From NCBI RefSeq assembly GCF_032854445.1, contig NC_088307.1, positions 11,794,017-11,858,016 on the forward strand: a stretch of 64,000 bases of DNA, in the 5' to 3' direction. A program made the position numbers and the translations under genes. Source of the DNA: Liolophura sinensis. Taxonomy: Eukaryota; Mollusca; Polyplacophora; Chitonida; Chitonidae. Below are positions 59,901-64,000 of this stretch, in pieces; the stretch's first letter is position 1, and the number at the start of each line of letters is the position of its first letter. The notes beneath the pieces are model-generated. The model saw nothing but the letters and a program-made list of their open reading frames with translations, was not told the origin of the DNA and searched no databases.

Positions 59901-62900
59901 TACAGGTCTCAAATTTTGCACACATATTCTGGCGGTGAATATCTCGGGACAAATTCTCCATTTTTTTGCTATGTCACGTGGTTCGGCTGCCATATTGGAT
60001 TTTGTGTAAAACTTTTTAAAATCTTCTTATCAAGAACCACTGAACCGATCGTTTTCAAATTTGACTAGCTAGTAAGTCACGAGTTCTTTAAAGTTTGCGA
60101 AAATGGTTCACTTCCGGTCAAAATTCTGGAAGCTCGCCATTGGTCGATTTTGTGACGTCACAAAAAGTTCTCAAAGTTCAATTGTTCTGAACGTATTCTG
60201 GTGTATCTTGAGCTGCTGATTGTGAATCTGTTTGTATTTTTTGCATATCTGTGTAACTTTTTGAGATATAAGCAAAAAACTCAAAAAAGTTAGGTAACTT
60301 CAATGACCTGTAACTCGAGATCTATGGAAGCTAGAAATGTGCAACCTGCACGAAATTGTGCAAGACATGCTCTTTCGAGCATTTGTCAACGGATTTGAGC
60401 TCTGATCAATAATTTTTTCGCTAGAAGCGTTTAAATCAGAACCCCGTTTTTTGTTTAGAAAAAGATGGGAATCCTATTGCTTTAACATGGAGTTAGATGG
60501 GGATTGGTCTGGGTTTGTAGTATTTGACCTGATGCTTTCGGCTACACTGTCCGTGATCTCCCCAAACGGTTGTAGGATGACATTGATTCCAGTTCCCATC
60601 TAACTCCAGTTATCTATTAGATGGCGTAGAGATCTAACTACAACAGCAAACGACGTGGACCTGTAAAAGTTAGCTTTGTTTTGCGCAGACCTCGTCCTCT
60701 TTACTATACGTTAAACAGGCCAGGGTGATTGGCAGATATGGACATGTTCCGTGGTCCAAGTGCTGACTTTCTCACGATGACCGAGCTATCAGTGGAGCAG
60801 AGTCTGTGCATGGCAGGTCGTGGATTGAGATGTGAATGTACAAACTTGCTGTTACACTGGTCGTGTTTTTGCGTTATTTCTTACAAATAGCGGGCTAAGC
60901 TTGCCAAGGAACGACGGTTTTCCACTGGGCATATCGTAGCATCATCAAGATCGCCGGGATTGCAAATGACCGGCCGACTGCCCCAGTGACAAACGGTGTA
61001 AGGTCGCATGGAAACTTTGAAAGCCGTGTATGTGGAACATGTGTCCTTCGAACACAGAACATGAAGGGGAAAACGTCATCGATCAGATCGGGGGGGATCT
61101 TTTAGGTGGGGGAGGGGGGGGGGGAGGCGTGTCACCGCACTTTCAGATATGTTTGGTGTATGTGTGTGGGTGGGTGGTGGTGGGGGAGGGGTATGCAGCA
61201 TATGTTCTGGCCACCCGCTTTTCGATCCAACCATATAAAATAAATAAAACACAATAAATGTTAATTACTTTCTTCGCTGTTTGAATCGGATGTTAAAACA
61301 TTTTTTTCATTTGTCCAAACAGATTAACGCACTGCAATTCTATTGGTCACATATTTTAACCTTGGGGAAAAGCGTTCATAACGTCATGTTGTCATGGTAT
61401 CGGAAATTTTGTAATTTGAAAAATTGGGCAAAATAACTCAGCATTCAAAAGGAGTGAAAACTCAAGTATATAAATCCTGCGGAAGGTCTGTTATCCTCCA
61501 GCACCCAGCAAAACTTGCCCTATATTATGGCATATTTTCAGGGAGGCTATAATACGTACAAACGACTTTAACTTTTCATAAAGCTATGCCTGCATGTTTT
61601 CTGTCACAAAGAATGTAAGAATAAAAATGTCGAGTTTACCTAGGTTTTTATCATAATGAAAATCCCGTTTGAGATGATGTGGATGCTTCTAGCTCTCCAT
61701 TCAAATGATCTCCATTTTAGCACATACATTTTCAACACTTTCAAGTTTTAAAACTGCGTACATCTGTTTGCATTTACTTTAATTGGTCGAAAAGACATCA
61801 AGGACATGTCTCAGGACATCTGGAATGTCGGAGTTTCAGGGCCCTGGGCGGTCATTGAAGCCTCGCCTATAATTGTCTGGGATAGTCCTTGGGCTTGCCT
61901 ATGGAAGACCCCACCACCTATCCACATAGCTGTTTACAGGCCTGATTGCTCTTGTCAATGTGAAATAAACATTGTTCAGTTTATCCGCATGCGCTATTAG
62001 ATTAAATATTTTACAACTTGCATTGAGCGTATCGGCATTACAACGGGAAGTAAGTATATACATGTAAAGTGTAGAAGCGATCCGCAAATAAATTTTCAAA
62101 CACGTTCAAACGCCCGTCACTATATCTAATTACATTTACTATTACGTAGCCGTCTACAGAACAAGTGTCAGATAAAACTGTCCAGAGTGAATAAATGATG
62201 AAGAAAACTAAGAAGTTATTAAAGGAAAGAGGTGTCAACTGTTGTCTGTGCAAAGGACACAGCCACACGGGGGATTGGAGAATTATTTATTTATTTATTT
62301 ATTTGATTGGTGTTTTACGCCATGCTCAAGAATATTTTACTTGTGCGAAGGCGGCCAGCGAAAATGGTGGGAGGAAACCGGGCAGATTCCTGGGGAAACC
62401 CACGATCAGGTTGCTGCAGACCTTCCCACGTATGGCGGGAGAGGAAGCCAGCGTGAGCTGGACTTGACCTCACAGTGACTGCAATAAAGGATTAGTGTCC
62501 AGATTTCTTTTTTATTCATAATTACCTACCTCTGTATTAATTGTTAGTGTAAAATCTAGTGTAAAAAAAATATTGTGAAAGGGTACACTAATTTGAGTAA
62601 TATCGCACTTAAAATCTCTATTTAAAGAGGCTGGTTTTATGCATTTTTCCGCCAACATTCGGTAGTTTCCGCCGAATTACATCATAAAAGTCTAATCTTT
62701 ACGAGGTGTCTGAGCTTCGCCATTCGATTCAGTGCTACAAAGGCCACAAGGGTGACAACAACCGTATCGAATTTCTCCACGAAATGGTTTGCTGTCCTGC
62801 ATGCAGTTGTAGAAACTGGTCGTAGAAGAACCTTGGATTTAGTTTTTTGAAGTTTCCAGACGATTAAATCCTTAGAAAGTCGTCGATTTACCGCACAAGA

Positions 62901-64000
62901 CGGAATGACTTTGTACCCACCAAACACAGCCATGTCTGCTCTAGTCACTAAAAGTCACTGAACTCTTTTACTAACTCACGGCAAGTGTACCTGTGTGTTG
63001 TCACAACTATAGTTTGTTTCAAACACAAAGATTACATCTTACAACATATAACATGATTATATGACAAAATATCTGCACACTAACGCCGACGTCCATAACG
63101 TGCACGTGCATGTAATTATACAATATCGTCAGGTTTTTTGTTGTGTTATAATTAGCATTACACATAAACAATGCGTTCTTTGTTGTGGCGCAAATTGAAA
63201 GTTTTGAATTAACGAAACGCATCATGTCAAACCAGTGCATTCATTTTATGACATGGGGAGTATATATCAAATAATAAAACTTAGCCACGATAATTTCTAG
63301 CTTACCCCCAAAACCCTATAAAGTAAACATTTCAGGAAAAAGAAGATCGATATTTATACATGATCTGCTCAATTCTATTGGATTGCGATTACGTTTCAAA
63401 ATAAAAGGTTGTCCTATAACTCGAAAGCTGAATACTCGTTACGTGTGGCAGACGGTACCCTATAGATCACTAAAAGGCTTTGCCATCTGTAAAAAAGTAC
63501 ATCACTCGAGTAACAAGCACTCTAAGTACTAAAATCCAAAGTAAACTATCTTGTACAATCAATACGTTCGCCTTGGTAAAGATTCATCCAAGAATTAAAC
63601 AAGTATTAAAACTATATTTCCTTGCAGTTTGTAGCTTGTAGCCAGACAAAATAGTCTCATACTCATGTACAACATTTCTTCCTTTCTATAAGCACCCTCA
63701 TTTTGTCATTTTCTTTTTTCTATCATTTCCCACTTCAGTTATTCTAATTATATAGAATTTATAATTTTTAACTAAATTTTTTTAATGTTTTAAATATATG
63801 TTTATTTTTCACCGTTATTAACATAGGTCTAAATAGATGAACTTACCAATGCAGAACCACAGGGAAGGAGAAGTGCCCTTCAGCTGGGTTAGTTGATCAT
63901 TGCTGGATGAACATTGACACTTGTCCTGCATACATTCTGCTTTGTAACCACACAGCTGACCCCCACATTGTGTGACTCCTTTACCTACAATACAATGCAG
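41700..64000 (-). CDS. Multi-EGF type I membrane protein gene (3' part)
   Basis: Reading minus-strand splice sites gives eight EGF-like exons and a membrane exon, in transcription order: a3 63984-63847, c3 59573-59448, b3 57529-57383, a2 55838-55701, c2 52547-52422, b2 50496-50350, a1 48781-48644, c1 45539-45414, TM 43000-42937. Every EGF exon starts and ends in phase 1 and is 138 (a), 126 (c) or 147 (b) nt, so the chain stays in frame. Each has six cysteines in EGF spacing. The apparent TAG after exon c lies in its donor (G|gttagt) and is spliced out. The product would be a surface or shed multi-EGF protein; partner and pathway unknown. The 5' end with the signal peptide is beyond 64,000, and additional exons may hide in the 1.5-4 kb introns. 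Alternatively these are several shorter genes; the absence of a start or TM exon between copies argues for one. Confidence 0.65.
41995..42160 (-). mobile_element. SINE family A, partial
   Basis: Reverse-complement tail ('ggtttttacgctctacttaa') and central region to 'gaggaagccagcatg', where the 20-bp minisatellite begins. Confidence 0.85.
42155..42625 (+). repeat. 20-bp minisatellite
   Basis: About twenty-three imperfect units 'gtcggttggtcaatatgttg'. It starts exactly where the inverted SINE stops. Long frames on both strands (VGW/CW-rich on plus, PTDQHIDQ on minus) are products of the repeat. Confidence 0.92.
42937..43000 (-). CDS. Transmembrane exon of the EGF-repeat gene
   Basis: 64-nt exon between 'cggcactcactgcag' and 'gtaagtat'. 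After the split Gly codon it reads LVVALGGAMLLAVIILVVVV, a 20-residue hydrophobic helix. Phase-1 entry matches all EGF exons. It follows EGF-c1 in transcription order, placing the EGF repeats outside the cell. Confidence 0.75.
43482..43770. repeat. Copy of window positions 1-290
   Basis: Diverged duplicate of the left edge with the same two overlapping open frames (plus: LSKLDLSRNKI ending; minus: about 82 codons). It lies in the intron between EGF-c1 and the TM exon and is not seen in the other two tandem copies. Confidence 0.75.
44586..44694 (+). mobile_element. SINE family A tail, shared by all block copies
   Basis: 'ggtcgtgggtattgctcagg', 'cccaaaataatgctgatcgt' and 'aaaacaccaatcaggtaaat'. 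Counterparts at about 51,455-51,580, 58,445-58,585 and 524-631, so it was inserted before the block duplicated. Confidence 0.8.
45072..45330 (+). mobile_element. SINE family B in block copy 1
   Basis: tRNA-like head ('tggttagagcgtacgtctcg' A box, 'atcaaacccagatcgggc' B-box arm), then 'ggtgtcagtataatgtcact' and 'gcatgatacttcagtggcgg'. Orthologous copies in blocks 2 and 3. Confidence 0.8.
45414..45539 (-). CDS. EGF-like exon c1
   Basis: 126 nt, phase 1-1, acceptor 'ttttgcag', donor gttagt. Reads KCSPGNSSCPDNTTC, then a ten-residue gap, CQC, and ends TGQCLG. Spacing C-x6-C-x5-C-x10-C-x-C-x11-C. In transcription order it is followed by the TM exon. Confidence 0.75.
46972..47178 (-). mobile_element. 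SINE family A in block copy 1
   Basis: Reverse-complement tail, centre and head remnant. The counterpart in copy 3 is 62,280-62,478; copy 2 keeps only about 53,957-54,016, so part of the region was deleted there. Confidence 0.9.
47190..47720 (-). repeat. Conserved intronic segment with a short open frame
   Basis: Present in all copies (also about 54,020-54,540 and 62,485-62,950). On minus it encodes CKMTR, then MAVFG, then IIPSCAVNRRL and LIVWKLQK, with different frameshifts downstream in each copy. Probably a relic transposable-element frame; not in phase with the EGF exons as far as I can see. Confidence 0.5.
48644..48781 (-). CDS. EGF-like exon a1
   Basis: 138 nt, phase 1-1, acceptor 'tttgtatttgtag', donor gtaaat. 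Reads GVTECGDQLCGYNAEC, then CEC, and ends SPSLWFC. Spacing C-x4-C-x5-C-x4-C-x-C-x19-C. Confidence 0.75.
49738..49962 (+). mobile_element. SINE family A in block copy 1
   Basis: Head remnant ('gactcagtagcctctcacca'), centre and weakened tail. The counterpart is at 56,790-56,995 in copy 2. Confidence 0.85.
50350..50496 (-). CDS. EGF-like exon b2
   Basis: 147 nt, phase 1-1, acceptor 'tttctgctcaaag', donor gtaaat. Reads LRPVVCNSKTKCGYESRC, CHRTTGQCVC, and ends FSLFYCVG. Spacing C-x5-C-x5-C-x6-C-x-C-x19-C. Similar enough to exon a (shared CGY, CxC and a late Cys-x-Gly) to be an older duplicate of it. Confidence 0.75.
51940..52215 (+). mobile_element. SINE family B in block copy 2
   Basis: Same head and body as the 45,072 copy; 'ctggtgggcccggtgtcagt' is intact. 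Orthologue at about 58,960-59,240 in block copy 3. Confidence 0.8.
52422..52547 (-). CDS. EGF-like exon c2
   Basis: 126 nt, phase 1-1. Reads SCSPGDSSCPDNTTC, CQC and TGQCLG, with cysteine spacing identical to c1. Splices towards b2. Confidence 0.75.
53735..53893. repeat. Insertion of about 150 bp private to block copy 2
   Basis: Copies 1 and 3 run straight from 'gcccgt' to 'tatatcta'. Copy 2 has extra DNA between two 'actatat'/'gctatat' motifs. It has no SINE tail and its nature is unknown. Confidence 0.7.
55071..55220 (+). mobile_element. SINE family A insertion private to block copy 2
   Basis: 5'-truncated SINE (55,085-55,206) with an A-rich end, bounded by 14-bp direct repeats 'caaagatgatcgat' (55,071-55,084 and 55,207-55,220). 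Copies 1 (about 48,205) and 3 (about 63,340) show the empty site, so it inserted after the block duplicated. Confidence 0.95.
55701..55838 (-). CDS. EGF-like exon a2
   Basis: 138 nt, phase 1-1, donor gtaagt. Reads GVTQCGGQLCGYKAEC, CEC, and ends SPSLWFC. All six cysteines kept; replacements against a1 are mostly mild. Confidence 0.75.
56790..56995 (+). mobile_element. SINE family A in block copy 2
   Basis: Counterpart of 49,738-49,962, with a short internal deletion. Confidence 0.85.
57383..57529 (-). CDS. EGF-like exon b3
   Basis: 147 nt, phase 1-1, donor gtaagt. Reads LRPVECNSYTLCGYESRC, CHRTTGQCVC and FNLFYCVG. The paired b2 exon differs by a few residues, and all cysteines are kept. Confidence 0.75.
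58960..59240 (+). mobile_element. SINE family B in block copy 3
   Basis: Head 'tgatgtttagagcgtccatc' and body 'cggtgtcagtataatgtcat' as in copies 1 and 2. Confidence 0.8.
59448..59573 (-). CDS. EGF-like exon c3
   Basis: 126 nt, phase 1-1. Reads RCSPGDSSCPDNTTC, CLC and TGQCLG. All six cysteines kept; the loop between C5 and C6 is the most changed part. Confidence 0.75.
59786..61105. mobile_element. Insertion of about 1.3 kb with a terminal hairpin, block copy 3 only
   Basis: Replaces about 60-70 bp present in copies 1 and 2. It opens with a perfect hairpin: 14-bp arms at 59,786-59,799 and 59,805-59,818, loop ttccc. Inside are an 18-bp palindrome centred on a CRE-like TGACGTCA (60,148-60,165) and a 13-bp inverted pair (60,489-60,501 and 60,595-60,607). 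There is no long reading frame and no clear matching end, so it is a non-autonomous element or a composite of two insertions. Family not recognised. Confidence 0.6.
62280..62478 (-). mobile_element. SINE family A in block copy 3
   Basis: Counterpart of 46,972-47,178 with a small deletion ('cacgatcaggttgctgcaga'). Confidence 0.9.
63847..63984 (-). CDS. EGF-like exon a3
   Basis: 138 nt, phase 1-1, acceptor 'attgtattgtag', donor gtaagt. Reads GVTQCGGQLCGYKAEC, CQC and SPSLWFC. It lies at the right edge, so the exons upstream of it are outside the window. Confidence 0.75.

Larger units (their letters stand above)
44005..64000. repeat. Tandem triplication of a block of about 7 kb
   Basis: Copy 1 runs about 44,005-50,679, copy 2 about 50,680-57,713, copy 3 from about 57,714 to past the window end. 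The landmark 'caaacacaattctgact' near 44,015, 50,693 and 57,727 starts each. Copies 1 and 2 are collinear throughout their length apart from indels; copy 3 likewise but for an insertion at 59,786. Copies differ by many substitutions and private insertions, so this is a true old duplication and not an assembly echo. Confidence 0.92.

Overview
The window looks like nuclear DNA from a lophotrochozoan animal, most likely a mollusc. It is intron-rich and AT-rich, carries a single-exon Toll-like receptor, and is littered with tRNA-derived SINEs. The SINEs end in a shared 3' tail (a 'gagtacggcgtaaaacacca' motif followed by aaat repeats) that I know from molluscan genomes. The species call is inference. 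No bacterial, phage, CRISPR or rRNA features are visible.

Layout: 0-3.1 kb holds a scrambled fragment of sequence also found at 43.5-45.3 kb, then a 74-bp minisatellite. 3.1-6.5 kb holds SINEs and unassigned DNA. 7.6-11.9 kb holds a seven-exon gene for a secreted protein of about 280 residues that I could reconstruct from splice sites but do not recognise. Diverged copies of one repeat flank it, and a FLYWCH-like zinc-finger relic lies at 13.4-13.7 kb. 13.8-14.6 kb is an 18-bp minisatellite. 15.2-18.85 kb is a rhodopsin-class GPCR that is recognisable from before helix 2 to helix 7 but broken by frameshifts. 19.5-19.7 kb is an (AT)n tract. 21.3-23.7 kb (minus) is an intact intronless TLR. 24-39 kb is mostly non-coding, with SINEs, small duplications and a possible promoter region near 35.2 kb. 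39.4-41.3 kb holds a Penelope-like retroelement fragment whose GIY-YIG coding sequence runs straight into a 44-bp satellite.

The right third (about 41.7-64 kb, minus strand) is the most striking part. A block of about 7 kb occurs three times in tandem. Splice-aware reading shows EGF-like exons, all in phase 1-1, in the order a-c-b-a-c-b-a-c, followed by a transmembrane exon. I read this as one large gene for a type I membrane protein with many EGF repeats, lengthened by intragenic duplication. Its 5' end lies beyond the window. Each EGF exon encodes six cysteines in EGF spacing, and all internal exons are multiples of three. The copies have picked up separate insertions since duplicating: a SINE with a target-site duplication in one, a hairpin-bearing insertion in another.

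Two supported genes, the TLR and the EGF protein, point to cell-surface recognition. A recurring theme is satellites that grow out of or abut transposable elements (PLE to 44-bp array, SINE to 74-bp array, SINE next to 20-bp array). All gene models come from reading splice sites by eye, and no transcript or database search was available.
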